Below, one piece after another: positions 12,801 through 22,337 of a DNA stretch of 64,000 nt. Position 1 is the stretch's first letter. Every line of letters begins with the position of its first letter. The translations under genes were made by a program, and so were the position numbers. The notes beneath the pieces were generated by a model. The model was given only the letters and a program-made list of their open reading frames with translations, ran no database searches and was not told the DNA's origin. The stretch lies in assembly GCA_029721435.1 (NCBI GenBank), contig CM056592.1:32065611-32129610 (forward strand), in the 5' to 3' direction. Source of the DNA: Gymnothorax reevesii. Lineage: Eukaryota > Chordata > Actinopteri > Anguilliformes > Muraenidae.

Positions 12801-15800
12801 ACTTTTATGTTCTTTTTTTTTTTTTTTTTATCCCCAGCCACTCGATTAGCGCAAAGCGGGGGATATAGCATTGGGCTCCGTCCGTCCATAAGAATATATA
12901 AATGTAGATATTTTAAGAAACGTCGACTAGATTCTTTTCATATTTGATATCTAGGTTTATCTCACTGGGGGAAAGGTACCATGCACTTTTGGTGACCTAC
13001 ACCTTCATTTCAAGGTCACAAAGCTTAAATTTGAGAATATTGGTCCGTCCATACGAACACATAAATTTGAATATTTTAAGAACTATTGACTTGATTCTTC
13101 TCGTATTTGGTACCTAGGTTCATCCCAGTGGGGGACTGGTACCATGCTGTTTTGGTGATCTTCACCCTTATTTTAAGGTCACAAAGCATAAATTCCAATA
13201 ACTTAAGAACTGTTGACTGGGTTCTTTTCATGTTGGATACCTGTGACGACCCCCAAAATTCTGATGTTTCCTGGAGGTGATGGAGGTGACCGCTTGTCGA
13301 TACTTCATCAACTTTTCAAATGGAAAATTAAACATTGCATATTCTAATTGCAGAAATAGCAATGAAAAAGATCCACAAAAGTCATAATAAAGCATATTAA
13401 ATGTTGTTGAACTATTGTGTTGACTTTGAGTTAATTAATTTTTTTCCCCCACCACGCGATTAGCGCAAAGCGGAGGATATAGCATTGGGCTCTGTCCGTC
13501 CGTACAAACACATAAAATTGAGGCGGCAGGGGATATTGCCATGTTAGTGGCAGACACTTGTTTCTTTTGCAATAAATTTAGTTTGGTCATGCCACTCTAT
13601 GGCCACTCACGAAAATGATGCGATTGAACCTATAATCCAGTGTGTTTGTGTACTTAATGACCACCTTTGTTTTCTCTAGTGTTTTCTAGGACCCAGTTCA
13701 GTCGCTCCACAAGTGTAGCTGCGGAGGAGCCCAAGGACTATCAGGAGGATGGAGAGCGAACATTAGCGTCCTGGCCGCCCAAGTCTTCTTTCCACCAAAC
13801 CCCGGGAGGCCACACAGGTACAGCTATCACTGCACAGTCACACAGGTACAGCTTTCAATGCAGAGCCACACAGGTACAGCTGTCACTGCACAGCCACACA
13901 GGTACAGCTGTCACTGCACAGCCACACAGGTACAGCTGTCACTGCACAGCCACACAGGTACAGCTGTCACTGCACTGCCACACAGTGGCAGTCGCTTCCC
14001 TCTCGCTGTATGCGGTTCTGTAAGAGCAGTCACTGATCACTTGCTTCCCTCTCGCTCTAAGCGGCTCTGTAACAGCAGTCACTGATCACTCGCTTCCCTC
14101 TCGCTCTAAACGGTTCTGTAACAGCAGTCACTGATGACTCGCTTCCCTCTCGCTGTAAGCAGTTCTGTAACAGCAGTCACTGATCACTCGCTTCCCTCTC
14201 GCTGTAAACGGTTCTGTAACAGCAGTAACTGATCACTCGCTTCCCTCCCGCTGTAAACGGTTCTGTAAGAGCAGTCACTGATCACTCACTTCCCTCCCGC
14301 TGTAAACGGTTCTGTAAGAGCAGTCACTGATCACTCACTTCCCTCTGGCTGTAAACGGTTCTGTATGTGCAGTCACTGATCACTCGCTTCCCTCTCGCTG
14401 TAAACTGTTCTGTAAGAGCAGTCACTGATCACTCGCTTCCCTCTTGCTGTAAATGGTTCTGTAAGAGCAGTCACTGATCACTCGCTTCCCTCTCGCTGTA
14501 TGCGGTTCTGTAAGAGCAGTCACTGATCACTCGCTTCCCTCTCATTGTAAACGGTTCTGTGAGAGCAATCACTGATCACTCGCTTCCCTCTCGCTGTATG
14601 CGGTTCGGTAAGAGCAGTCACTGATCACTCGCTTCCCTCTCGGTCTGAACGGTTCTGTAAGAGCAGTGACTTATCACTCGCTTCCCTCTCGCTGTAAGCG
14701 GTTCTGTAAGAGCAGTCACTGATCACTCGCTTCCCTCTCGCTGTAATCGGTTCTGTAAGAGCAGTCACTGATCACTCGCTTCCCTCTCGCTGTAATCGGT
14801 TCTGTAAGAGCAGTCACTGATCACTCGCTTCCCTCTTGCTGTAAACAGCTCTGTAAGAGCAGTCACTGATCACTCGCTTCCCTCTTGCTGTAAAGAGTTC
14901 TGTAAGAGCAGTGACTTATCACTCGCTTCCCTCTCGCTGTAATCGGTTCTGTAAGAGCAGTCACTGATCACTCGCTTCCCTCTAGCTGTAAACAGCTCTG
15001 TAAGAGCAGTCACTGATCACTCGCTTCCCTCTTGCTGTAAACAGTTCTGTAAGAGCAGTGACTTATCACTCGCTTCCCTCTCGCTGTAAGCGGTTCTGTA
15101 AGAGCAGTCACTGATCACTCGCTTCCCTCTCGCTCTAAGCGGTTCTGTAAGAGCAGTCACTGATCACTCGCTTCCCTCTCGCTGTAAACGGTTCTGTAAG
15201 AGCAGTCACTGATCACTCGCTTCCCTCTCGCTGTAAGCGGTTCTGTAAGAGCAGTCACTGATCACTCGCTTCCCTCTCGCTCTAAGCTGTTCTGTTAGAG
15301 CAGTCACTGATTTTCTCCTGCAGGAATATTAGGCATCAGAGGTTGATGCGCTACAAACACAATCAAGAGACAGGGTTTTTCACTACAGGATGGACTTAAG
15401 CAGACAGGAAGTAACGTTGGTCATGCCTGCTGATTGGGCTTGAAGGATAGCTGCCTTTATTGGGGTTCACATGCAGGCTGTATGAGGGGGGACAGTGAGG
15501 ACCGTGATAACCTTTGACCTTGACTCGTGACCCGTGCTGTGTGTGTGCAGGGAAAGCAGTTGAGGCCGTGCTGAAGATGTGGCCCCCGCCAGCCCAGCCT
15601 GCCTCAGGGGACGGGGAAACGACCCCGGGGCCCAGCCGCGATGGTCGAACCGAACCCCCACAGCGGAGGGAGCCAGGGATGGCAAACCCACAGGGCAGCA
15701 AGCCGGGCTGCATCACGACCTCAACAGGTCTGTCTGCTCATCTGCCGCTACACTGAATTACCCAGAATCCTCAGCGTCAGATCCTGCAAAAAAGTGCCAT

Positions 15801-15966
15801 TTATAAAACCTGGTACATACTCAGGGCAGTGACCTAATTAAAATGTTAAAAAACTTTACTGGTAATTGTTTTTTTGGTTTCTCATAAATATGCTTGTTAT
15901 GTGTAGCCGAGAGATATCGTCAATTTAAATCTCGGATCATTCTTTTCCCAGTATAATGTTACAGTA

Positions 15967-16021
<55 letters not shown>

Positions 16022-19000
16022 CTCAAAAACGGTAGCTTTTATCATGTCAGGATTGAGACCGTATTTTTAGGAACTCTCTGTGTCAGCAGCTATTCACAGT
16101 CATGTAAAGACTCATGGATGGAAATATTTCTAACAGCTACAACACACTGGAGTTGCGCTTTGAGGGACTGAATGTAACACTGAAGTGCACTTTGAAGGAC
16201 TGACTGTAACACTGGAGTGCACTTTGAAGGACTGACTATGACACTGGAGTGTGCTGTGAAGGACTGACTGTAACACTGGAATGCGCTTTGAAGGGCTGAC
16301 TAATACTGCAGTGCTCTTTGAAGGACTGACTGTAACACTGGAGTGCGCTTTGAAGGACTGACTGTAACACTGGAGTGCGCTTTGAAGGACTGACTGTAAC
16401 ACTCGAGTGCGCTTTGAAGGACTGACTGTAACACTGGGGTGCGCCTTGAAGGACTGACTGTAACACTGGGGTGCGCCTTGAAGGACTGACTGTAACACTG
16501 GAGTGCGCTTTGAAGGACTGACTGCACACTGGAGTGCGCTTTGAAGGACTGACTGTAACACTGGGGTGCACTTTGAAGGACTGACTGTAACATTGGAGTG
16601 CGCTTTTAAGGACTGACTGTAATACTGGGGTGCGCTTTGAAGGACTGACTGTAACACTGGAGTGCGCTTTGAAGGACTGACTGTAACACTGGAGTGCGCT
16701 TTGAAGGACTGACTGTAACACTGGAGTGCGCTTTGAAGGACTGACTGTAACACTGGAGTGCGCTTTGAAGGACTGACTGTAATACTGATGTGTACTTTGA
16801 AGGATTGACTGTAACACTGGAGTGCGCTTTATAGAATTGACTGTAACACTGGAGTGCGCTTTGAAGGACTGACTGTAACACTGATGTGTGCTTTGAAGGA
16901 TTGACTGTAACTCTGGAGTGCGCTTGGAAGGACTGACTGTAACACTGGAGTGTGCTTTGAAGGATTAAATGTCACACTGGAGTGCTCTTTGAAGCATTGT
17001 CTGTAACATTGGAGTGCGCTTTGAAGGACTGACTGTAACACTGGAGTGCGTTTTGAAGGACTGACTAATACTGCAGTGCTCTTTGAAGGACTGACTAACA
17101 CTGGAGTGCGCTTTGAAGGACTGACTGTAACACTGGAGTGCGCTTTGAAGGACTGACTAATACTGCAGTGCTCTTTGAAGGACTGACTGTAACACTGGAG
17201 TGCGCTTTGAAGGACTGACTAATACTGCAGTGCTCTTGGAAGGACTGACTGTAACACTGGAGTGCGCTTTGAAGGACTGACTGTAACACTGGTGCAACAC
17301 TGCAAAAAAACTGGTCAGTAATAGAGTTTCAAATTACAAACCCCCCCTCTCTTAGTGACCAGTTTTTTGCTGTTTTCACCCAAAATAAGTCAAATGAACA
17401 AAATTAGCTCTATCTGACTTTGTTCGGGAGCTATGATACCAAATACACCCATTTTGTAACTCCGTTACCGCGTGACCTGGCCCTACAGCAGAAATGCCAT
17501 TTAATTTAGTATTTGGGCAGTGGCAGGTATGACTCGATTACACCGCCTGTCCAAAAAAAGTTGCATGCTCAAATATTTAGTTGGATCCCCTGTAGCTTTA
17601 ATTTCAGTGCAAATTTGCATTTGTCTTTGTTTTGACTATATGCATCATCAGAACATTTATTTTCAATTAGAGTTGCCTTCATTTTTAGCTAGAGATCTGT
17701 CTTTACAATGAGATGTTTGAACCACTCTGCAGTCGTCTCCAGCGCGTCCCAATCACTGTCGCTGTGGATAATGTGACACATTTGTGTTTGAAAATGATTC
17801 CTAGTGGTTGTTTTCCTCATTCATTGTTTCCTTTGCTTGATGCAGCCAATAATTCGCCTGCATCTGAAATAGTGTAACACTTTTTTCTGCCACCAAAGGA
17901 TACGTCCTCCGATAAGATTTTTTAAGAAATGAGAAGCTACCCACTTCCTCAGCTGTGGTTCAAAATATTTATTGCCAGCTGAAACGTTTTAATCGCTGCA
18001 AGAATGATCCAATCATAGAATTTGTTTATTTATATCCAAACAGTGCCTATTTTTTTGGACAAGCAGTGTTCATAAGTATTGAGTTTATAATGTCATCAAC
18101 CCCAGTGTGCAGAGCTGCTCGAAGATTGAATTCAGGCAAGTATCAAAATCAGAAGCACTATAGTAGTTTTTCATTGCGTTTTTTTCTTTGATCTTAGACA
18201 AGAATCAGGAGACAGCTGTGCGACCGTCCCAATATTCCGACTCCAAGTTACGAGAAGCTAACGAGAGCAGTGGTGCAGCGGCACAGCCTGACGTTACAGA
18301 CGAGGGAGAGAGGAGAAAATCTGAAGCGAAGAGGCCTGATGCTCACCACCTCGATAAATGCAGGCCTGCCGAGAACACAGCGGCTCCGGGACAACCGACC
18401 CCTCTCTCTTCACACCCTCCGTAAGAACCATCTGTGCTCCCATTGCTAGCATAATATTTTGGGAAGCGGCATTAAAATGCTACTTGACCCTATTGCGCCA
18501 GCGTACGGAAATTTCCGTATATGGTAATTGACTCTTCTGCCCGAATACGGATTTTACTGTGTTTTTAAATTGCCTCGGGGTCCTCAATCTTATCCAGATA
18601 GGGCCGGTGTGGGTGCAGCTGTCATTCTTCCTAAAGACAGCCTCACACTGGACTCTACTAAACAAGATCTTTAGCGAAGACTTAAATTCAAACTTACCAT
18701 GTATCTCTGAATATTTGCACTTGATATGTAAAATCTGCTACATTTTCCTGTGAATAAATGCAACGGACCTGTGCAGAAATTTATAAGCAACATTTTATGT
18801 TACTATTTCATACCATGAAATGCTGTGATTGACTCAGAGTGTAATAAAAAATTAGACCATATCTTATATCTGGTCTTGCGCAGAGTAGCCATGTTTGGTT
18901 TTTTAAAAAGCTGGGTGGGTTAATTGTGCTAGTAAACTCACTGAACTGTTCTCCATCATCGTTTCAGCGCATTGACCGTTTGCCTCTCAGCCTGCTGCAG

Positions 19001-19651
19001 CTCTCGAACGCTGCTGTCGACTCTCATTCATGTTGCTCATATCTTTTTTTTTTCCTCAGAAATTCGGAGGTGGTCGCGGCCCCTGAGGTGATATCCACCT
19101 CGTTCCAGGGGAATGGGAATGTTCAGCGCGCCCCGCTGGCGCTGGATAATCCCATTTGGGCGAAAGAGCTGCCCCCGCAGGCTGTTCTGGAAGACCTGGT
19201 GCTGGACTGCTCCCGGCCCAACACCGTGGTGTTTTCCGAGGACCCAGGCGACACGATGTCCATCGGCGAGTGGGGCGAGCAGCTGGTGAACGCGTTCCTC
19301 ACGCACTGGATGGAGAGCGGGAGCTCGGACAGCCCCAGGGAGATCATCTGGTACAACAGCGACGGTGAGACCGGCCGGCCGTGCGACTTCAAGATCACTT
19401 TTGGCGCGGATGGGGACGGGGTGGACGGCTGTCATGAGATCTTTGTGGAGGTGAAATCCACAATTAAGGCCGAGAAGCACTTTATCCATCTATCTGCCAA
19501 TGAGCTGGACCTGGCCTTAAAGGAGAGGGACCGATATCACATCTACAGAGTGTACAACGCCGGCGATTCGCAAAATGTCCGCCTGTGTCGCATAAAAAAC
19601 CTTGCCCAGCATCTACATTCCAAGGACTTAAAGTTGTTTTTATTTGTTTAA
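3676..19651 (+). CDS. NO VEIN-like protein, 3' portion of gene (seven exons)
   Basis: Exons at 3676-3821, 5036-5120, 7637-7748, 13680-13817, 15551-15727, 18198-18420 and 19060-19651 join to 1473 nt, giving 490 residues plus stop with every junction phase matching. The start is not in the called exons. The last 196 residues carry the DUF3883/NO VEIN C-terminal domain. It shows EWGE (partial-protein residues 364-367), an Asp in PCDFKI (403), EVK (424-426) and the downstream LSANELDLAL and YHIYRVYN blocks. That D...ExK layout resembles PD-(D/E)XK nuclease-like folds (inference). The middle exons are low-complexity, rich in Pro, Ser and Glu. The family is named after the plant nuclear protein NO VEIN; the role of the fish homologues is not known to me. 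Base composition of the last exon is GC-rich compared with its AT-rich introns. Confidence 0.8.
3822..5035 (+). other. GC-AG intron
   Basis: The donor is ag|gcaaga at 3821/3822 and the acceptor is ttgcag ending at 5035. The phase (2) agrees on both sides. It contains a short piece at about 3869-3960 (atccagaaagggccac ... ggctttcattcc) that resembles the hAT MITE at 24120-24323, and a poly-A run at 4591-4610. Minus-strand ORFs here show no known domain. Confidence 0.65.
3869..3960. repeat. hAT-type MITE fragment
   Basis: The phrases agaaagggccac and ggctttcattcca match the arms of the palindromic MITE at 24120-24323. No target duplication or second terminus is visible, so it is a fragment at best. 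Confidence 0.35.
5036..5120 (+). CDS. NO VEIN-like gene, internal exon
   Basis: The acceptor is tgcag at 5031-5035 and the donor gtgagt is at 5121. It encodes 28 codons, ELAKLFSSDSQCLKELEAFL and onward to LLTSLD, after one base that completes the previous Arg codon, and it ends in phase 0. The helical, leucine-rich peptide fits a conserved helical segment rather than repeat sequence. Confidence 0.8.
5145..5640. repeat. CT-rich minisatellite directly after a splice donor
   Basis: Tandem copies of tcctctgtgtgtcctctctg with inserted tctctgtc or tcttctgtc, giving mixed unit lengths. It begins about 25 bp inside the intron that follows the exon ending at 5120. All three + frames are open because the array lacks TAA/TAG/TGA, so the Cys/Ser/Leu-rich ORFs are artefacts. 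Confidence 0.9.
5641..6950. other. Intronic sequence, no feature recognised
   Basis: AT-rich intron with poly-T runs and no domain-bearing ORF. I see nothing further in it. Confidence 0.4.
6955..7228. repeat. Short interspersed element with inverted ends
   Basis: It starts near gaacctccgccaggggg and ends at cctcctggcggaggttaat, so the termini are inverted (aacctccgcc / ggcggaggtt). The body has a (aaac)n-like stretch near 7170. It looks like a non-autonomous repeat and carries no coding sequence. The family name is not recognised. Confidence 0.5.
7637..7748 (+). CDS. NO VEIN-like gene, internal exon
   Basis: The acceptor is aaacag at 7631-7636 and the donor cag|gtacag is at 7748/7749. It encodes DDGALRRFIREKDIKELPDS followed by EERWEVPEPLVTNPEPP and ends in phase 1. 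Charged residues at the start and Pro/Glu at the end suggest the edge of an ordered region followed by a linker. Confidence 0.75.
9098..9215. mobile_element. Short inverted-end insertion in the LINE
   Basis: About 118 bp beginning agctcgccgggacga and ending with ccccggcgagct near 9185-9196 plus a short tail. It splits the LINE codons between KIIP and FKKG. Removing it restores the adjacent reverse transcriptase blocks to order. No coding capacity. Confidence 0.6.
9673..10851. mobile_element. gtcccccgcc repeat family, two abutting copies with about 157-bp internal units
   Basis: The first copy starts at 9673 (gtcccccgccgcgcgg); a second start lies at about 10111. The shared 3' end is ggcgggggacaaagacacgttagtg...acttg at 10816-10851. 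Six internal units, spaced about 155-160 bp, begin near 9739, 9898, 10186, 10339, 10497 and 10651 with cttgtc(t/a)gcgagatatctc. Each has tgacct and aggtca half-sites 14 bp apart. It interrupts the LINE before YADD. Type unknown; no transposase seen. Confidence 0.7.
11500..11715. mobile_element. Third copy of the tcccccgcc repeat family, with a (gtcc)n tract
   Basis: It starts tatcccccgccaacacgaag and ends ggcgggggatgttgtagac. A ccgtccgtccgtccgtccg / gcgtgcgt microsatellite lies at 11526-11576. It is inserted in the 3' part of the LINE: LINE-like sequence precedes it and the aaatcaaatc tail follows it. Confidence 0.6.
12826..13255. mobile_element. Fourth copy of the tcccc-gcc repeat family, two internal units
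   Basis: It starts after a poly-T run with tatccccagccactcgatta and gcaaagcgggggatatagc. Two internal units each contain a tgacct/aggtca-type pair (the second decayed to tgatct) and ggtaccatgc. No clean 3' end is visible; the matching end motif occurs in the next copy. Confidence 0.55.
13440..13562. mobile_element. Short fifth copy of the same repeat family
   Basis: It starts tttccccc/accacgcgattagcgc and ends ggcaggggatattgccatg followed by ttagtggcagacacttg. This gives both ends of the family with the internal tandem units deleted, and so helps define the termini. Confidence 0.6.
13680..13817 (+). CDS. NO VEIN-like gene, internal exon
   Basis: The acceptor tttctctag ends at 13679. Using the nearer tttctag at 13689 would create an early stop, so 13680 is chosen. 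It encodes FSRTQFSRSTSVAAEEPKDY through WPPKSSFHQTPGGHT and ends in phase 1 at cacacag|gtacag. The donor lies in the first unit of a 28-bp minisatellite that repeats the same donor five more times downstream. Confidence 0.7.
13811..13985. repeat. 28-bp minisatellite containing repeated splice donors
   Basis: Six units of cacacaggtacagctgtcac... with donor-like cag|gtacag at 13817, 13845, 13873, 13901, 13929 and 13957, exactly 28 bp apart. The exon frame stays open through the array. Only the donor 84 nt downstream (13901) would keep the same phase and add 28 residues. Confidence 0.85.
13985..15312. repeat. 49-bp minisatellite, about 27 copies
   Basis: Unit of the type gcggttctgtaagagcagtc + actgatcactcgcttccctc + tcgctgtaa, with a 49-bp spacing confirmed between successive tgatcact motifs. 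It directly follows the 28-bp array inside the same intron. No open frame of interest. Confidence 0.95.
15551..15727 (+). CDS. NO VEIN-like gene, internal exon
   Basis: The acceptor gtgtgtgcag ends at 15550 and the donor acag|gtctgt is at 15727/15728. It encodes KAVEAVLKMWPPPAQPASGD then a Pro/Gly/Arg-rich stretch to CITTST and ends in phase 1. The low-complexity composition suggests a disordered linker before the C-terminal domain. Confidence 0.7.
15970..16022. repeat. (GT)n microsatellite
   Basis: About 23 uninterrupted GT dinucleotides ending in gcgcgcgc. Intronic and probably length-polymorphic. Confidence 0.98.
16140..17295. repeat. 32-bp minisatellite, about 36 copies
   Basis: Unit gtgcgctttgaaggactgac + tgtaacactgga, with variants lacking the tgtaac part (aatactgcagtgctc). 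The many long minus-strand ORFs (SVLQSALQCYSQSFKAH type) are repeat translations in successive frames and are not genes. Confidence 0.95.
17296..18197. other. Intronic sequence with a small hairpin
   Basis: An imperfect inverted repeat (gcaaaaaaactggtca ... tgaccagttttttgc, about 17301-17370) opens the interval. The rest is AT-rich intron up to the acceptor at 18197. Nothing else is recognised. Confidence 0.4.
18198..18420 (+). CDS. NO VEIN-like gene, penultimate exon
   Basis: The acceptor gatcttag ends at 18197 and the donor gtaaga is at 18421. It encodes KNQETAVRPSQYSDSKLREA and a hydrophilic Glu/Arg/Ala/Pro-rich chain ending LSSHP plus two bases (phase 2). The partial Pro codon is completed by the first base of the last exon. 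Confidence 0.75.
19060..19651 (+). CDS. NO VEIN-like gene, terminal exon with DUF3883 domain
   Basis: The acceptor tttcctcag ends at 19059 and the stop TAA is at 19649-19651. It encodes NSEVVAAPEVISTSFQGNGN and onward to the DUF3883 block: GEWGEQLVNAFL, WYNSDGETGRPCDFKI, EIFVEVKSTI, FIHLSANELDLAL and YHIYRVYN. The conserved acidic and Lys residues of a PD-(D/E)XK-like site are present (Asp of PCDF, Glu and Lys of VEVKS). GC content is much higher than in flanking introns. A minus-strand ORF across the same bases is a shadow. Confidence 0.9.
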
Positions 19652-20031
19652 CTGATACCCAGCTTTTTATCCTTTTATTATCATTTTATTTAAATTATTT
19701 TTGTATTTTTAATATTCCATTGAAATATGAGAATTTTACATTCTACTTATTTTAGTCGGGGGTTTTGAATTTTCTGAAGAAAATGTTGAATTCTGCGTTT
19801 GCACAGTCGGGTTAACTAATGCACTGTTCTCCTACGCTGCTTAAAACTTGAGTAATTAGAAGGCATTTAAAATTTACTCTCTACATCCATGAAGGTTTCC
19901 TTCTATGGTCCAGCACTGATTTTTGTCCTAAACTGAAAGATAAGCACGACTCTGTTAGTTTTTAGTGAATTTGTTCACAATATTTTACATGTAGCTTCTG
20001 TACCATTCCAGCCAGTTGCACCAGCATTAAA
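19652..20031 (+). promoter_or_regulatory. 3' UTR and candidate poly(A) signal of the NO VEIN-like gene
   Basis: AT-rich sequence without coding signal. ATTAAA at 20026-20031 is a plausible polyadenylation signal about 375 nt after the stop. The cleavage site cannot be placed. Confidence 0.45.
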
Positions 20032-20493
20032 TGAATTTCCCTTTATCATTTGGTGGCTGATTATTTTGTCTTTTTATATTGTGAAATATTGAGGATATTA
20101 CAGAAAACTACTATTATTATTATTAGTATTATTATTAGAAAAAATACCTCGCCTGACGAAAACATAGTTTCCATAATTGAATCAGCCTGGCATTGCCAGA
20201 CCAATTCACTAATTTGAATTAGTCTGGGCACTCTGTTCTTTTTTGATGACCAAGGGTTGATTTCAACAAGCTCAGACCAAAATGACTCTAGATGCAAATG
20301 GATAGATCTACAGCCAATCAAAGCAACAAAACATGAACAGCTGAATACAGATGAAATGTAAGCTTGTCAGCTCCAGGTCCCCAGATATATGAGCAAGGTC
20401 CGGCCGCAGCCATAATGACGTAAATATACTTGAAGTGTTTGTGTTGAGGGGGTGACCTGATACACAAAGGGTTAAGTGTTTGTTGGTTTAGGG

Positions 20494-20802
20494 CAGAGGT
20501 GGGCAGCGAGGGCCGTATCTGTCCCTGGTTTTCGCACCAACGTCTGGTCTTTAATTAGTTGATTGTCTCAATTAGCCAAACCATTTATGAAATCTGACAT
20601 TTCATGCGCATTTCTTTAAATTATCATGAAACTACAAAGACTAGTCTTGTCTCCCTTCATAAAATATTTTCCTTTTTGATCGAATCATTGCGAAAATCTC
20701 TACTTGTGCATGCAATCAATTAACTCAATTAGTCAGGGTAATTGATAGGAATAAAAACCTGCATACACACCGGCCCTCTAGGACCGTGATTGCCCACCCC
20801 TG
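20494..20802. mobile_element. hAT-type MITE with 8-bp target duplication
   Basis: 309 bp bounded by CAGAGGTGGGCAG and TGCCCACCCCTG (inverted ends) and flanked by perfect copies of gtttaggg at 20486-20493 and 20803-20810. Eight-bp duplications and CAG...CTG ends are hallmarks of hAT elements. It has no coding sequence. Confidence 0.85.
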
Positions 20803-21469
20803 GTTTAGGGTGTGGTCTGACATGTAAAGGGTTAATTGGGGCGGTGACTTCCAGGTCTACCAAAGAAAGCGGCCAAACTGTAACGAAAGTTTGTCAGACG
20901 TCTACCTTTTTCAAATAACCAGCAACACAATATCGAAAACATGCCACATTCCCTCAAAACCTTGCACCTCAACACTTTAAAGTCGATGCATTTTCACCAG
21001 AAAACCAAACTTAAAAAATCGCACAGCCTGTAAGAAACTCAGAGACGAACCAAATGAGTTTTCAATTGTGTGTTGCGGTTCTTTGAAAAAGGAAGACATC
21101 TGACAAATTTTTGTTACAACTTGGCCATTTTCTTTCGTAGGCCTGATTTGGTCAGTGTATGTTCAGGCAGCTCATTTTTTCATTTCAAACAAAAATGAAA
21201 TAACCACGTACTTCCTTTTTTCATTTATTTATGGTTCAAAACAAACAAAAAAAAAACAAAATAACTGTGGTATTTCATTTTTTCATTTTTGTTTTTAATG
21301 AAAAACAAAGCAACGGTAGTTTTTTTTATAATATGGAAAATAAATCCCCCACACTGCCAGTGTGCTCTCTTGCGCCACCTAAAAACACCAAAACAGCCAC
21401 CACAGTTTGTTGCAATATCATAAAATTCTGAAAAAATTCACATATCATTTGTGAATGACCTTGTGTGTT

Positions 21470-22116
21470 CTCACTTTTTTTGGTGAGGTTTCATGCAAAA
21501 TCTGATGAAATACAAATTTTTATGAATATGGCACATTGTACAGCAAAATATACCTTTTTGCTGTGGGCACACCGTTTCACCTATCAGAATGTCGTTTGAA
21601 AAACTTCATATCCTCCATGTGGAGAATGTCTGCATCGCGTTTGCCATTTGCGTTTGCCATTTGAAAGAATATTTGCTGAGATATTGACATGTTATGAATT
21701 TCCATATTTTAAAAAATATAGACTCACGGACTCCTGAATTAACCATAGGTTGTAGCGTATGAAAATTTTGTTTGTTTTCAGTGGGCATCCTCCCAGAATG
21801 TAAGCTCTGTAGGTTGTATGAGTGACTTTTTACGCATTGTTGAAGAGCTGCAAGCCATCAACATTGGAATCCAAAATCACACTGTCTGCCTTCCACTACG
21901 TTCATGAATGGGGGAAAACCTGCCCAAGAAACTTTGACCAGGTCACGTGGGTCATACCTTACAAAAGAAAATTCTATTTCAGCAAAGGGGTTTGCTCTCA
22001 ACTCAAGATATAACATTTTACTCAGTCTTGCACTGTCCAATGGTTGAGAATACTCATCTCGCCCCCGACCCGCACAGGGGGGCCAAGGCTCCGGCCAATG
22101 CTGCTTGCAGCTATAA
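21470..22116. repeat. Probable interspersed repeat (unclassified)
   Basis: It contains gtgggcacaccgtttcacc and ends with ggccaaggctccggccaatg then cttgcagctataatttt, phrases that look like a dispersed fish repeat. The ends are not defined and there are no ORFs of interest. This call rests on pattern recognition only. Confidence 0.3.
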
Positions 22117-22337
22117 TTTTTGCTTGAAAAATGAAAAAATGAACTGCCTGGACATTTACGGAAGAAATCACCAAATCATGTAATTATCCACTTCTGAACA
22201 AATTCTTGTATTTTAATGTCATTTTTATCTCCATCACTTGTTTGCTCACTTGGCCCGATGGACCAGTGGGAGCTTATGGGATCACGCCGTGGCATCGGTC
22301 TCGGCATCTGCGTTAACTTTGATCTTCTGCCATACCC

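Larger units (their letters stand above)
7749..13679 (+). other. Intron filled by transposable elements
   Basis: 5.9-kb intron from gtacag at 7749 to ctctag at 13679. The first kilobase (7749-8770) shows nothing recognisable. The rest is a disrupted LINE and several copies of a gtcccccgcc...ggcgggggac repeat, listed separately. Between 11905 and 12825 no feature is seen. Confidence 0.65.

Noticed and set aside
13690..13817. Alternative acceptor tttctag at 13683-13689
   Set aside because: Using it with the incoming phase puts a stop codon after a few residues; the acceptor at 13679 keeps the frame open.
16130..17289. Large minus-strand ORFs (SVLQSALQCYSQSFKAH repeats)
   Set aside because: A 32-bp unit is not a multiple of three, so the ORFs are the same sequence cycling through frames; it is intronic DNA of the + strand gene.
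19037..19489. Minus-strand ORFs of 91 and 150 residues
   Set aside because: Antisense shadows of the GC-rich terminal exon of the NO VEIN-like gene.
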